DNA of 64,000 nt, from assembly GCF_036417845.1 (NCBI RefSeq), contig NC_089981.1:64445268-64509267 (forward strand). The letters are read 5' to 3'. Below are positions 1 through 13,315 of the stretch, piece after piece. Numbering within the stretch: the stretch's first letter is position 1; every line of letters starts with the position of its first letter. Source of the stretch: Apteryx mantelli. Lineage: Eukaryota > Chordata > Aves > Apterygiformes > Apterygidae. Below the pieces are notes generated by a model. That model ran no database searches, was not told where the DNA came from, and was given only the letters and a program-made list of their open reading frames with translations. Both the position numbers and the translations under genes were made by a program.

Positions 1-1499
1 CAGTTGTAGGCCTCTGTTATATTAAGGCCTACATTAATTAAATTTCTTTATTTGTACTGGGAGAGTAGTTCAGGGTGGGTACAGAGATTTTCTGTCACTG
101 ATCCCTTGCCAGCTTCTCCTCGGCAGCTCTGTCACACTTGAATTCTGGCCTGTGGTCCTAGAGAAGCAGCATTTCTGAGAGCCCTGAATTTGGGGCTTGA
201 TCTATTACCTTCTGTTCTGAGGAGATTTGAGGAGGGAGGGTGAAAAATGGAAGTGCTACCTGGGTGGCTGTATGTTCTTGCAGCTCATCCTGTCTCTAGT
301 TTGTGCATGTTGTTCCTCTATTCATGCATATTTGTGCTTGTAACAGCCTTCCCCCTCCCCCCCGCCAACCTCTTACTTTTTTTTTTTTTTTTAACCTGTC
401 TCCCAGGGTCACTGATGACAACTCGCTCACTGTGGAAGAGAAATTACTCCCTTACACTTTACAAATACGTGGCTTGCCCTGTAATTTTTTTTTTTTAAAT
501 ATATATTTTGGTTACATTAAAGAAACTTGTGATGGCAGGTCCAATTACTCTCCATCCTGCTTGGAAATCGCCCTGAGCCTCAGCACCATGGGTTGGCACA
601 GTCTTGAAGGATCCCTGCTTCCCACAGCTAGGCCTTGGCACTGCCTGTCTGGAGCCTCTGGGAGGGGAAAGGCGGAAAGCTTGTGACTTGCCCAGACAGT
701 CTGAGGCCTGGCCCTGCAGCCTCGGCTCCCCAGACACTGTTGAGTCGGACTTGGCTGGCAGCCGCTGCGCTGTTACTTTTCCGAGGTAATAAGTGAGATT
801 AATCACAGGACCCTTTCCAGAAGCGAAGGGGGTTTGGGCCGAGTGCAGGGAGAGTGTAGGAGCCAGTGCAGGGCTGTGAGCTGGAGGCGAGAGCTGGGGC
901 CTCAGGGCAGGGCAGAGCAGGGCACAAGCTGACTTGTGCGAGTGTGGCCTCTCAGCTCCTTCTGGGAGGCTTCTCTTGAGCTGCAGCTTGGGGGCCTCCT
1001 TTTGACTGGCTCCAGCCGAATGAAGGGGGCACAACTTCTGCATTACTTCTATTTGTCTGCTGGGCTTGGACAGTTATGGTTTTTGCAAATAGCTCTGGAA
1101 TTTGAGGGGGACAGGTTTCTCTTTCAGCACCTGGCTCTGACTGCACGACTTCCTTTCAGAGAAGATGTGCTGATCTTTCCCATTATTCCAGCAAGCAGCC
1201 TGTAGTGGTAGGTAGAGGGAAGTGACGGGGGTTTCATATATTCCCTGAAGCCAATATTGATAATGGGTTTGGGTTGTCTCATCTCAGCTGCTTCCACAAA
1301 CTGACCTTCCCCTAATCTAAACATAGGATTTGCTATCCTAGACTGGACTGCTGATCAGTTTAATTCTCTTATCCTGTGCTTTGGAGTAACTACTGCCAAT
1401 ATCTTCAATGAAAGCGCAGAAAACTTTTTGATGGACAGCAATGACGTTCTGTCTGTAGAAGAAGCTTGCTTTTACTCTCCAACTGTTAACAGCTGACTT
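1..1499. other. presumed TTLL5 intron or upstream sequence, no exon called
   Basis: No exon with a convincing frame and splice pair was found here. There is a C-run followed by a 16-base T-run near 352-392. A more GC-rich patch at about 560-1050 has a long opening on the - strand, but the peptide is low-complexity and resembles no family I know. It may be conserved non-coding DNA, which cannot be judged without other genomes. Assignment to a TTLL5 intron is inferred from the downstream TTLL5 exons on the + strand. Confidence 0.5.
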
Positions 1500-2070
1500 G
1501 TTCTCACCCTACTTTCTGTTCTTCATTTTGTAGCTGTGGATGCTGTCATTACTCTCATAAATGTTTTTACTTTCTGGAAAGGTTGTAGTCTCATTTGTGA
1601 GCTGCAACAGTGAGTTCCACAGGTAAATATGTATTATGCAAAAGTTCCCTTTTATTAATTGTTTGTTTTTCAAATTCACCAAAAGTCTCTGCTCCATTAT
1701 TATATGAGATCAAATAGAAATACTCAATTTATTGCTTTCTACACTATTTATTCCGTGTGGATTTATCATCTCCCTTCTTATTTGCCTCTCCTAAACTAAA
1801 CAGTCCCATTCTTTTCAAGTTCTGTATGGAAATCTTCCCAGTCTTATAAAAATTCTCTCTCTGTCTTTTTATAGAGATGACAAGAAATGAAAACAGTAGT
1901 CCAAGTAGGAGTAAGGCATTGATTTTATATAAATGACACTATAATATTTTAACATTATTTTATAACTCATAACTTTCGTATCCTAATACTTTGCTCATTT
2001 CTGACCATGCTAAACACCAAGGTTTTCATTGATAAGCAGTTATTTTTCTTTGGTTATTGCAGTTAACGTA
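1500..2070 (-). mobile_element. CR1-type LINE fragment, antisense, decayed
   Basis: Read on the + strand, this follows the order of an antisense CR1 3' half. It has a 'gagttccac' block at about 1612, an 'actaaacagtccc' block at about 1795-1807, a 'gattttatataaatg' block near 1921, and a 'tttgctcatttctgacc' block near 1990. These correspond to well-known stretches of sauropsid CR1 ORF2 seen in reverse. It has no intact frame and carries many substitutions and indels, so the copy is old. The match is from memory of the family consensus. Subfamily is not assigned and the ends are approximate. Confidence 0.72.
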
Positions 2071-5000
2071 AAACTCAGCAACATGTATGGACAGTTCATG
2101 CTGATATAATTCCTCTTTCTTTTCTTCCTCACCAGTGAACTCTCCTTTCTGGCTTTCAGCTGCCAGCACTGGATTTTGCTGGCTGTGACTGAAGTCACAT
2201 GCTGTTTTCTGTTCTAATAAGAATCTAATTCAGTATAGAGCAACTTGCAATCTTCTAGTGTCTTGCGCTAGTTGACTCATAACCTCCCACCCCAGCCATC
2301 TCTGATCTTAGAACTCTTTGAAATATCCTGTGTAGGTTCTAGATATTTCATATTGCAAAGTGACCAGCAGATTTCCCTTTTCTCTACATTTGTTTAAACC
2401 TCCCAATCAACATTAAAATACTTGCTTTCCACAGTGGTATTTGGAGGGTTAATGCGTCCATAGCTCTCACTTCAGTAGCACTCCTGGGGGACATCAACTC
2501 TGCTACTCACTGCTTTCTAGGAATGAGGGGAGCCCAGTAGGCTAGTGCTCTGTGGGTTAATATCCAGAGCAGCCTTTCTCTCTAGAGGAGTTCTGAAAGG
2601 GTTACACGGGAGCCTTGGCTGTTTCTTTGAGCTATTTGGAAAGGACGGGCCTCAGACAGCTTGGCAGGAACCTGGGGCCCTGTTTTTTCCAGCCCAGCCC
2701 TTCCTTCTGCATGGAGCTGTCAGGGAATCCCACGAATGTCTGGTTTCTCCCTTTTCCTATTTATTTATTTATAAGCAATATTTTAATCCATCCCTGGCTC
2801 TTCCTCACACAGGGACCTCAAGTTTTGTCCATTGCTTAGTTTTGCAGGTATTGAAATAGGAGTGAAAGCCATACTACCATGCCATAGTTGTTGGAGTTAG
2901 TTCACTGTGGTGCAGCTGAGAAGGGCACTGGGAAGTTTCCCAGAAGAGTGTCCTTTCTGGCATTGAGCTTAGGGCAGGTCCATCTGGCCTAAGAACAGAG
3001 GGATTGAACAGGCCCATCTTTGAACTGTGCTATTCCTGTGGGTTACAGTGAGGCACTTGAAATCTCAGAGTTGCATGTTCTGTATCCTCCCTACCAGGCA
3101 CACCACAGAAAGCTGCTTTGTAAAAATGGAAAGCTCCTCTATAAGCCAGGCTTATGAGGGACAAGACAGGTTAGCAACCTTTCCTTCATTTGCATCATGC
3201 TCTCCAGGGCTGTCCTGAACCTGAACTCATTGTGAATATTTTGGAGTTTTCCAGGTCTGCCCTATACCTTTTCTCTTCAAGAAAACTGATGGAGTTGACT
3301 AGATGGAAGGAATAGATGTCTTAGTGTTAGAAAGGAAGTTTGGTTACTGATGAAAACAAAGGTCGTGTACAGCTGCGTTGAAAATATTGGTGTTTTACAG
3401 CTGCAAAAGAGAAACTGAGTGAGGATTATCTTGCTATATAAGTAAGGCTGTCAGATGTTGGGAGCAGGGTGCAGCCTGAGATCTATGTGGAAAGGCTTTC
3501 TAGAAGGCAGCCCTCGTGTGGGGCAGTGCCTGGACAGTTCTCTGGAGTCAGCAGCTGGAGGGCCTGGAGTCAAGCTCAGATGAGTTAAGGATTTCAGTGA
3601 CCAAGTAAGTGTGCCAGAGCAGGAGGTAGCAAAAGGGGTCTCGCGATCTGTTGGCCAAGGGGGTTCTCTCTTTCCTGTTAGGCTCTGTTTTTGGGCTACC
3701 TTCTCTTGTACAGTGAAGTTTCCACCCCCAGTGCTCGTTCACATTTTCCATCCAGCCCGAGGTCATGTGTTGGCTTGTGTTGCTCAGGATGAGCATGGCA
3801 CTCTGGTGTTTTATCCTGTGATATAAACAGGAATTCTCTGCCAAGAGCATGCAGAAACCCTTTCCTATCCCTGAGAGTGTTAGCCTTTCCTATGAGGATC
3901 CTGCTTTGTCACCTAATTTCCCCACTTTTCAGACTGGGGAGTTTTGCAGCTGACCTGGGAGTTTGTGAATTGTGTGTTGTTGGCTCCATGACAGCCTGTT
4001 ATTCTCCAGGGCTTCTCTGGGCTGCAGGTATCAATCAGCAGCTGTTTGTGAGCCATGCAGGGCTCCAGCATTTAACAAAAAACTCTTTTGAAAAAAAGGG
4101 AGGGAAAAAAAGCATTAAAAAGTCAGGAAGTATTTCAGCTTCCCTTTGCATGTGGTGACAGCTTTACTTGGAGACGCTGTTCACTAGCTCATAGGTTTTT
4201 GAAATGTACATATATTGTGTAATCTGAAGAAGATGGGGCAAACAGTACTCCACTCTAGAAAGTAGTCTTTTTTTTTTTAAGGGAATAGTATGAATTATAA
4301 TGATGAGTAACATTGGTGATTAGTAATACTTTCTTAGTCTTTGTCCAACACTGGATACTATCAGTCAGTGAGTAGTCTGACCAAACGCTCTGGGTAAGAG
4401 GACTTGGATAATAGCGCAAAAGCATTTCAGTGGCTCAGGAAAGCTGGTTAGTGGATCGGCCAGTACCAGTGCCAATTACAAAGATTCTAAGTATACTGTG
4501 AAAGGTAGGCTCTGTAACGTCAGGATACAGTAAGGGTTATATGGAATACTGATGTATGCAAAGTCCTCTATCATGAGCAGATATTTCTAGGGATTCATAC
4601 TCTAACAATAGTTGAAAGCTGGATATCCTTTAAAAAGAAGCTAGGTAGTGTTAAAAGGTACCACAGTTTCCAGACACTGTCTGGTTGCATTCACTGAACT
4701 TCTATTAACATTTCTCATCCAGTCACTGTCCTCAGCAAACCAGGCATGGAGAGGCCAAGGCAACCTGGCTGCTCCAGATCTGCTGAAAACTGGTCCTGAG
4801 ACAGTAACCTTTAGTAAAAGGAATTTCAAAGTGAGAGGGCCTTATCAAAGACACAGTTTATGTTCCAGCTGCCAGCTGGAACCATGATGTTGCATGGCTT
4901 CTTTGCTTGAATTTCAGATTGTATCTGGCTCAGTAGGGGTCTTCCACTGCCTGTTCTGTCTTTCTGCTATCTGGCACAAGGAACCTGACTCGAGTTTTAG

Positions 5001-8000
5001 AGTAACTCAAGAGTTACTCTAAAAAGATTGTATCTGGCGGTGCTGCACATGCTATTTGGCAGCTGTCTGTCAAGGATGCTTCGCCTGGGCAAGAATCACC
5101 TTTTGGAACAAAAGGGACATGGCTTAAGTGGTCTTAACCTTTTGTATGCATAAAGAATTTTTTATTTGCTTGCTGCTGGAAAAAAACATTTGAGGATAAT
5201 CTTTTCTATGAAGAGTGTAGCCAAGCTGAGCTGTGAATGTTTTCCATGTTGGAAATTAAATTTTGAAAATTCAGCTCAGAAAACTTGCAGTTTGGTAGAC
5301 TGTCTGAAGAGAAAGAAACATCAAGTTTGGACCATTTGTTTCTTGTTGTTGGGAAAAGGGTGCCAAAGAGTAAAGAGGTGTCAACTCTGCACTCAGTGTT
5401 CTGAAAAAGTGCAGATGCTGAGACCTGAAACTGAATCAGTAAGAACTTGGGCTGTTGCTGCTGATGACTGAGTAGATCCACAAGGAGGTCACATCCACAT
5501 CAATGAAGTTGTGGAGTTCCTAGAAGCTGTTTTGATTTTCAGATCCACACCTCTTTTCTACAACTGTACTACCGTTTTCAGGGATTTTTTTGTCTCTGAG
5601 GTTTTAGCCATGGAACAGCATGAATGGAATAATATTCTTTATATTATTCAGAAGGTCAGGTTAGGTAGCCATGTTGGTTTTTTATGGCATTGATGAATAA
5701 ATATCTTTCCAGGGTTTTTGACTTCTAATACTTATAACTAATTCTCACTTTCAAGTGAGAACTTCATTGAAGATGACATACTGCTTAGAGTGTAGTGACT
5801 TCTATTTCCCATGGCTATTTTCCAAAAGATCTGAAACTGTGGTGTTAGAAGAAGTTGGAAGTAACTTATTTGTTAGAAAGAGTGTTCTGTTCAATATATT
5901 CCTGATCTCAATTCCACTAGCAGATACTTTGCGTACAAGATTAAGATGATTCCTTGACAGTCTTACGATGCTGAAGATTTTGGCTTCTCCATAAATACCT
6001 TTTGATAGATGATAATTTGATTGGCAGTTAAAGGCTTTCCAATGTAAACAAGGAATCAATAAAGCAAAGAGAACACAATTTCATTCATTGTGAAGAAATT
6101 ATTAGAGAAAATGGTATACATGGAAGATCTAAACATGGCCTCTTTAAATTCTCAGAGACAACACTAGAAGTGTTCTCTCTTTGGAGACTTTGCTGCTTTT
6201 AAGATGAGGTACACTGATAAACAGATCTCTTTCTAATAAAGAACAATGTATAGTATCTTTCGAGGTATTCTATAAGAGGATGAGATTTTGGTTCCTTATG
6301 GTCTGTAGGCTTCTATTTTCAAAATTTCTTATGAAAACCAAGGAAGTTAGAGCTTATCCATTATGAACAATTTCAACGAAAGGCTGCCCATTAAGATTCT
6401 TTGGAACAGCTGGCTTTCATAAAATTTGTTTTTTAATATTGAGAACTTACTAATCTTTCTTCAAAATGGAAAACCTTCAAGAAGGAGCTGTAATTTAAAG
6501 TAGAATGAGTTGCATTAAAACTCCCTAGGAACAACAACTTTTTCTCTGCTGTCTATTAATATTCACAAATCTTTTAATTTTTGATTTTATTTTTCATAAA
6601 TATATTTAATAAATTTAATCATTTTAATAACTTAATGGCTAGTAAAATAATTTTGAAAATCCAGTTTTAATAATTGGATTGTTTTGGTATATTTCAAGAA
6701 ATTTCAATCCAATAGTCTAACAGTTTCTAGTCACTTAAATATTTTGTCCTTCTGTTCAGGATTCTGTTTTTGCATAACTGATTTTGATATTGTTTTGGAA
6801 AGAGTAGTCTGCTCACTTGTTTGTGAAATTCCATTTTCCTGCCACTGATGCTAACCTAAATGATTTAGATATGAAAAGTATCCTCTACTAGCTGTGTAAA
6901 GAAAACTAAAGTTATGCAAAGATTTCTAGATTGTTAAGAAGCATATGGGACAGAATATGATTCAAGTACTACAGAGGTTTCTTTACTGATATCTTCTGAA
7001 CAGAACAAATTCTGTGTGTACATATAATGACCTTTAGGGAATTGCAGAACCTGAATATGTGAGAATAGGTTTCCTTACACCTGTGTTATTGAGGAGTATT
7101 TTTGTTGAAAGAAAGAGAACTGTATTGCTGTTTTTTTTGTTGTTGTTTGCATGTGTCTGAAATTATCTGAATTCCTGATATCATGTAACTTCATAGACTG
7201 TGAATTTTTCCACTTGTTGCTACAAAATCAAAAGTAATCGTTGTTTGCATCTTATTTAGCCAAATCTTAATCTGGTGTTAAGAAACCAGTTTTATGGTGC
7301 ATATTGTTAGGTAGCAAAAGTAGGTACCACCTTCACTTATGAATTACTTTGTCTTTTTCTAATGTCTATTATTCACCTTTATGCAAGTGAGAGCTTATCT
7401 ACTGTCTTATACTCTGAATAGTCTCTAGAGAGCCATAAGCATGGTATATAACAACAAGATTTGCCCGTTAGCGAATGTTACTGTGTTCAGCTCAAGCCAT
7501 CTGGAGACCATGTTTGTACTCTTATTTGTCTTTTCACAGAAAATGAGTCTGCAGTAATGCACCAGTTATGGCCTTTGTGAGAAAAGTCTACTGTGTTTAG
7601 CACATTTGCTTAAACATCATGAAAGGCATCAGTATAAAGAAGTGGCATATAATGGAGAGGTCTTGTTCAGTCACTCGACACCATTGTTATTGTTGTCTTC
7701 TGGCGTGCCTTATCTATGCTAGGAGGGATCTCTTGAAAGGACATTATTCTACTAAACAGCTGGGATATTTTAGTCTGTCCTTATAAGGGCTTAGCATCTG
7801 CAGCTGCAACTTTGATGTGCTCATGCTTAGCATTACATGCAATCACTTGATGAAATTCGTGTGGTACTGATTCCATGATTCCCATCTGTGTTCCTGAGTC
7901 TGGGAGCTTCTGACTAATTAGACAATTTTCCCTGTATGCTGTAGGAAACAATTCCATTTTGGCTGTAGAAAAAGGGATTGGGTTGGATTGGAATATGGGA

Positions 8001-9375
8001 TTGCATAATTTTTTTTTTCATCTTTAACCACAAATTCCTATGAAAGCTATTGCACTTCCTCTGAAGATACCTGCTCTTGGCATTTGATTTTTCACAGTCA
8101 TTAGAAATATTCACCCATATACAGTCCAGAAAAACAAGCAAATGAAAGGCCTATCCAAAACCAGTCATTATGGAAGCAAGAAAAAGTTGCATCCCCAAGA
8201 GAACAGCACAATCTTTAGATTCCTATCATTCTCAAACTCTGAGGGGAAAAAAATGGATATAATAGTACGGACCTGGGTTGACCAGCTGAGCTGATACAAC
8301 TGTGTCACAGATCCTTCTGCCCACACTAGAAGAGGAAATATCGCAGATATGTATGCCTGTTCAAAAGGACCCAAACGTAAACCTTTTTGCTAAGTGCCAG
8401 TGCTTACAGTCTCCACCTCCTGGCCTGCAGTTGTATATTGAGGCAGAAATCTCACATAAGAGACTTCAAGCTCTAGGTGATGCAAGTACACATTGTGCAA
8501 CTTGAGCATCTTTTGCAGACAGGGTCTGACAGAGAGGGATTTTTCAACAAATCCTAGACAAGCCTGGGAACTGTCTTTTAGAGTGTGCCAGCTCTTTGTG
8601 CTATATGAAGTACTTATCTGAAGATCCTTTTACGCACCTTCCTCCAATGATAGACTTTGTCTGTCAACAGATTCAGCAGTTTCCTGAGGAATAGTATAAT
8701 CAACCCAGTTTACTGAGGTAAGCCTGGGCCTTTTCTGTAGTTTCAAAGGTGTAATGACAAATCCTCTATTGACTGTGTCTAATTGTGATCCATCAGCTGG
8801 CCTGCTTGGTCAGCATGCACATTGCTCCCTGTTGAGGAAAGAGGGAGATAACTGAGTGACTGGGGATTCTCCCACAATTTTCTACTCCGCTTCCTACTTT
8901 GGAAGTGGCTGTAGACTTGCCAAACATGCTGAAGTGGTTAAGTGTACCAGCTCCTAAAGAAGCTGAAGGGGAGGAGTGATTTTTGCCTGATGGGTTTTCA
9001 AAGGGAGCCCAGACTTTGAAGTTTTGTTTTAGCAGCTGCCAGGTATGTTGCCTCAGCCCTATGCAGCACTTCTGCCCCCAGCCTTCTTGTGTTGCATTCT
9101 TCTTTATGGATGCCAAGATGGAGCGAAGGAAATAGGAGAAAAGTAATTAAACCAAGAGTGTGGGCAATGGCTCTATTATCTTGTACTTTTTGGGTTACAG
9201 TGCCTCATGCCACATGTCAATGAAGCACCTTGCACTTGCTTTGGCCTATTAGAGTAATGAGTTTACTTCACTCCAGTTTTCCTTGCCTTTCTAATTACTG
9301 CTTGCCCACCTCTCTTCTGCATTACAGCCCCTCCCAAAATAATTATAATAATTTTAATCTTCTGTGCTGTCACAG
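2071..9375. other. presumed TTLL5 intron, mostly unremarkable
   Basis: This is AT-leaning intronic sequence with no exon I can support. It contains a perfect 14-bp inverted repeat at 4995-5024 (listed separately) and a very AT-rich stretch at about 6540-6680. Openings such as 8168-8374 and 8793-9116 on the - strand have no recognisable domain, and no paired splice sites were found around them. Confidence 0.5.
4995..5024. repeat. perfect inverted repeat (14-bp arms, 2-base spacer)
   Basis: The left arm TTTTAGAGTAACTC (4995-5008) is exactly complementary to the right arm GAGTTACTCTAAAA (5011-5024), with only AA between them. It could extrude as a cruciform, form a tight RNA hairpin, or mark the centre of a small palindromic repeat. 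No target-site duplication or known family was recognised. Confidence 0.85.
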
Positions 9376-9570
9376 CCACATAAAGTAGGCAGAGATTTAC
9401 AACCATGAAACCTCAGAACTCCTTGCTGGAACTAGAGGGGCCAGATCATTTTTCCCATAGGACATTGAGACATGAGACATAGAGAAATGCAAGGCTAGTC
9501 CAAGGCTTCACATAAAGTCTCTGTCAATGTGGGTACAGCAACCATTCACTGCTCTAGCTGCTGGAGGTAG
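9376..9570 (-). repeat. MIR-like SINE remnant, antisense (tentative)
   Basis: A stretch around 9460-9540 (gacattgagacatgagacat, then a 'ccaaggcttcacataaagtc' block) resembles the reverse complement of the MIR/CORE-SINE body, which reads like 'gaggcacagagaa...cccaaggtcacacagc'. It is strongly diverged. The family call rests on remembered consensus and would need a RepeatMasker hit with an alignment to confirm it. Confidence 0.4.
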
Positions 9571-11891
9571 TTAGCTGGGTACTTCTCCTTTACTGTCTTA
9601 ACAATTCTCTGCCACAAAGGAGATGTGGTAACAGTTTTTTTCACTGAATGTTGAGCTCCATGGCTATTCTTATTGAAATATTGGCTTACTGAAAATGCTG
9701 TACGTTGAGCTCTGTTCTCTTCTGCAGATGAAAAGGTAGATAGATCCCAATAGGAGATCGGAATTTATGGAACATTAGGAGTGGAGCAGGGACTGTTTTC
9801 TGCATAGCTTAAAACAAAGGAGCAGCAAGAAAGCCAAAATTGTCATAAACTGGAATACTTTTCTGGCAAGGGAGCACACTTCTGTGGTATTAATACTTGG
9901 AGGAAAAAGTGCCAGAAAATAGGGAGATTCTTGCTGTGCAGTATTTGAAGAACATGCTTTTTTCAGGTGAGGCTTTATAAAAATAAAAGTCTTTCCATTC
10001 TTTCCTTCAGTCCATTATAGTCCAATCCTGGTATGTCATCACCAGTTCCTGGTACCACTGACAATAGAGGGGGACAGGTGCGTGGGAAGTTTCAGGAAGG
10101 AGGTGGGGTAATCCTTTATTCCAGTGTTGCCTATAGATTTTTCTAAAATATTTTCTCTTTCAGTATTGAAAATATGCAACTCAAAATTGGATCTACTATT
10201 CAGTTCTGAAGTCATTTTTTTGGGCTGAATCTTAGCTAGTACTGAACTACAATAAATTTGTTTAAAAAAAATGCTGTGTGTTCATAGGGCAGAATTTTTT
10301 TCTGAAAGGCAGTTTTCTGCAAGTAGAGTGTCTCTGAAGGATTCTTAGAAGGAACACTATGGACGTGGAAAAGTTCTGACAGATTTAGCTTGAAAAGAGA
10401 ATTGCTTAGAGTTTGTGCTGCCTTGGTTGAAATAACTACTTCCAGCAAAATATCTTCCATTAACTCTAAGGAAGGGAGGTGGCCAGTGAGTGAGGGAGAA
10501 ATAGCGCTTACCTTTTACAGTACAAACAGTGTTGTGTGAGCATCATGAAACTTGCAGGGATTCCAGAAAAGCTTCCAGCTGTAAAATAACTAGCACCACA
10601 GCCCTGGGATTACTTTGGTGCCAGTGAGCCATGCTCCTCTTAGGATGACTGAAAGTTTACGTATATGTCATGGTTTGTGTACTGTCTATCTGTGGTCTCT
10701 GTATCAGTGGTATTTGTTGCTGCTGCGTGCATGGTAGGATGGTCTCTTATCTAAGCAGCATATAGACAGTTATTGGGTATGTTTGTGCAACAGGTGATAA
10801 CCATGCAGTTATTCTCTCTTTGATTGTGGAACTGAGAGCACCACTGCCACCATTATATTTTCTTTAATCACTTTATTATAGACTTTAGAAAGTGTGTGCT
10901 GATGCAGACCTTGCCAGTTCCCCTTCCTACTCTTTTTCTAACCCATTGTTAAAGGTTCAGGAGCCACAGCAGGTGAGTGGATCTTTGTACAGGAGGTGGA
11001 GATAAAAATTTGCTCCCTTAGTTCCAGCATAACAAAACTGCAAAGGAAACCTGAGGAGAAAAAAAATTTTATTAACAGGTGGGAGATCACTCACAAATAA
11101 ATCCACTCTGTATGTTGCCAGGCTTTGTTATCCTATCAAAATCTGTTTGTGGGGCCAAGAGAGAGGAAGCTACATAAAAAATCAAGGTTAGAACATGGGG
11201 AAAATGAGAGCGCTAGAGATGCCTCTCTGGCCAGCAGGCAAGCTCCATCAGGCTTAGGGGGCTGTGTAAGTCAATATTCTTTTTAATGGGAAATTCCCTT
11301 AGCTTCATTACATTGGAGCTAGGTTGATAAATTTCAGTTATTTAAGGGAAAAGGACTCTTGAGAACCTTTACTCTGCCCTTGTATCATTGTTTGAGGAAT
11401 TATCCAAAACCAAGAAAGTGTTAACCGCAAGCACACAGCAAGGAGAATGACCTTGAATTCTTGTTTTATATTTTTCTCTTATTTCACTCTGCTTCAGCAG
11501 CTGGATGTTGCACAGCTTTAGCTGTGTTACTGAATGGTACCAGAGTTGCGTTTTGCTGGTGACATACTACTATTCCACCTCTTTCACCACAGTGCTTCTC
11601 TAATATCACTGTTGCCCAACTTACACTAGCTTTCAGATGAGACTTTCCACAAGCCTTGATTAGATGAATTTGCACATCCTTGCTCTTGAAACACAGAATA
11701 GCTTCTGGGCCTTCCCTTTAGGTTTACAGATTATAAATGTAGATGTGTTGCTTCTTTTGTGAAGTTCTGTTATCTGGCTATGATTCTTGGCCTCAGACTT
11801 TATAGGCATGATGTCAGGGAACTGTATACTTCAGCATGCTTTGTCCCCTTAAACAGACCATCTAACCTGTCAAATTTATCAAGTCTTCTCC

Positions 11892-11938
11892 AAAAGACAC
11901 TCGGCAGAGTGTCTTTTAGACATGGAGGGTCTCCATGT
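11892..11938. repeat. two adjacent perfect hairpins
   Basis: The first hairpin has arms AAAAGACACT (11892-11901) and AGTGTCTTTT (11908-11917) with loop cggcag. Two bases later comes the second, with arms ACATGGAG (11920-11927) and CTCCATGT (11931-11938) and loop ggt. Both stems are perfect. Such pairing is unlikely in neutral decayed DNA and could reflect a structured repeat remnant or a structured RNA. No known ncRNA was recognised. Confidence 0.85.
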
Positions 11939-13289
11939 ACTGCGTAACAAGATGAGAGATGTACAAGGTATCAAGCAAAGTTGATTGCTTTCATGAACTT
12001 CACTGCAGTTTAGAGACTTGTCATGTTCTTTAGAGGTTTTTCTGAGTACTTGGTATTTAATATTTAGACAACAAAACAACCCAAATTAGGAACATGTAGC
12101 ATCTCTAGTCCACTGTCATATGACACAACCAAAAAGTCATTTGGACCTCAGGTGGAATCCTGGGAAACACAACCATGGAGGAACCCTTAAAGCCCCTTAA
12201 AACCCTGTAGTGTAATACTATCTTGTCCTGAGTCTTTTGGGAGGCTTCATGGTGGCAAGGGCATTTAGCTCTGCAGGGTATTTCTGCTTTTAGGAGAAGC
12301 AGAGGGCTTTGAGTACTCTCCCTGCTCTCATGAATCCTAACCCTACCAAAGTCAACAGCCTGATTTTTGTTTCTTTGTTTATTTTTTTCAAGTGCTCTAT
12401 ATTTCACCAGTTTAGCCCAATGGTAACTTTTCACCTGCCTCTTGAGATTTGAAAAAGGGCCCTGAGCTGCTCCCTTCATTCTCCATTCTTTTATTCAGTG
12501 GGATTTTGCAGTTGCTGCTTTAGCACATATAGCAAGGAGGACAGCATTCTGGGAAAGCCTACACAGGAGGAAACTTAATGGAAAATATTAAGGAGAAAAA
12601 AATGTGTTTGATGGACTTTTAATATAAAAAGGGAAAAAAGAAAAGAAAAGGGGGAGGGGGGATTTATTCACTGTAATAGGAACCAAATGTTGGCTGGGAC
12701 AGCAGCTGCACTCTCACTCTCTCCCTGTAAACTGTGTGAGCGGCTTTTCAAAGGAGGCATTACAGGGTGCAGGACTAACTTACTGGTCCTGACTTAACCC
12801 CTACCTCTCTGAAGAAAGGTAGGGAGAATGAATTTCGAGGAAGGTGGCAGATCACTGACTTTTATTACAGGCTCAATGAAAAGTATATTCTAAACAGATA
12901 GTGATGTCTATTTATTATGCTTTCATCTTCGTGTGATACTGCCGCTATCCACCCCTAAAATACAAAATCTGCTCGGATAAAGCACTAATAAATGTATGGC
13001 GGGGAATGGATAGAGCCCACCAGTCTTTTTCAGTTTGATTTTTCAATAGACTTGCCTACAACGATAGGGGCAAGATTAGAAGAAACTCAATACAAGTCAC
13101 ATTTTGTGTTAATCCACCTGATCCATGCCAAGATTTTACAGTGGAACCTATATAGTGAAGAAGACCTTTCCCATCTCTGTAAGGGTGCAACATTGTGCCT
13201 AAGCTCCTGGTACTTCAAATTCTGTGTAGTGTGTATATTCACCTGAGAGACTCTGCCTGGCCTAGGAAAAGTGATCAAATTTAAGGTGG

Positions 13290-13315
13290 GGCTTAGATAG
13301 CACGTTATCTAAGCC
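13290..13315. repeat. perfect 10-bp stem-loop
   Basis: The arms are GGCTTAGATA (13290-13299) and TATCTAAGCC (13306-13315) with loop gcacgt. It may be the centre of a small palindromic DNA element. No terminal duplications were identified. Confidence 0.85.

Noticed and set aside
495..1043. 182-codon opening on the - strand
   Set aside because: The peptide is low-complexity Pro/Ser/Leu-rich with no domain, and the frame ends in AT-rich intron text. GC-rich composition explains the lack of stops.
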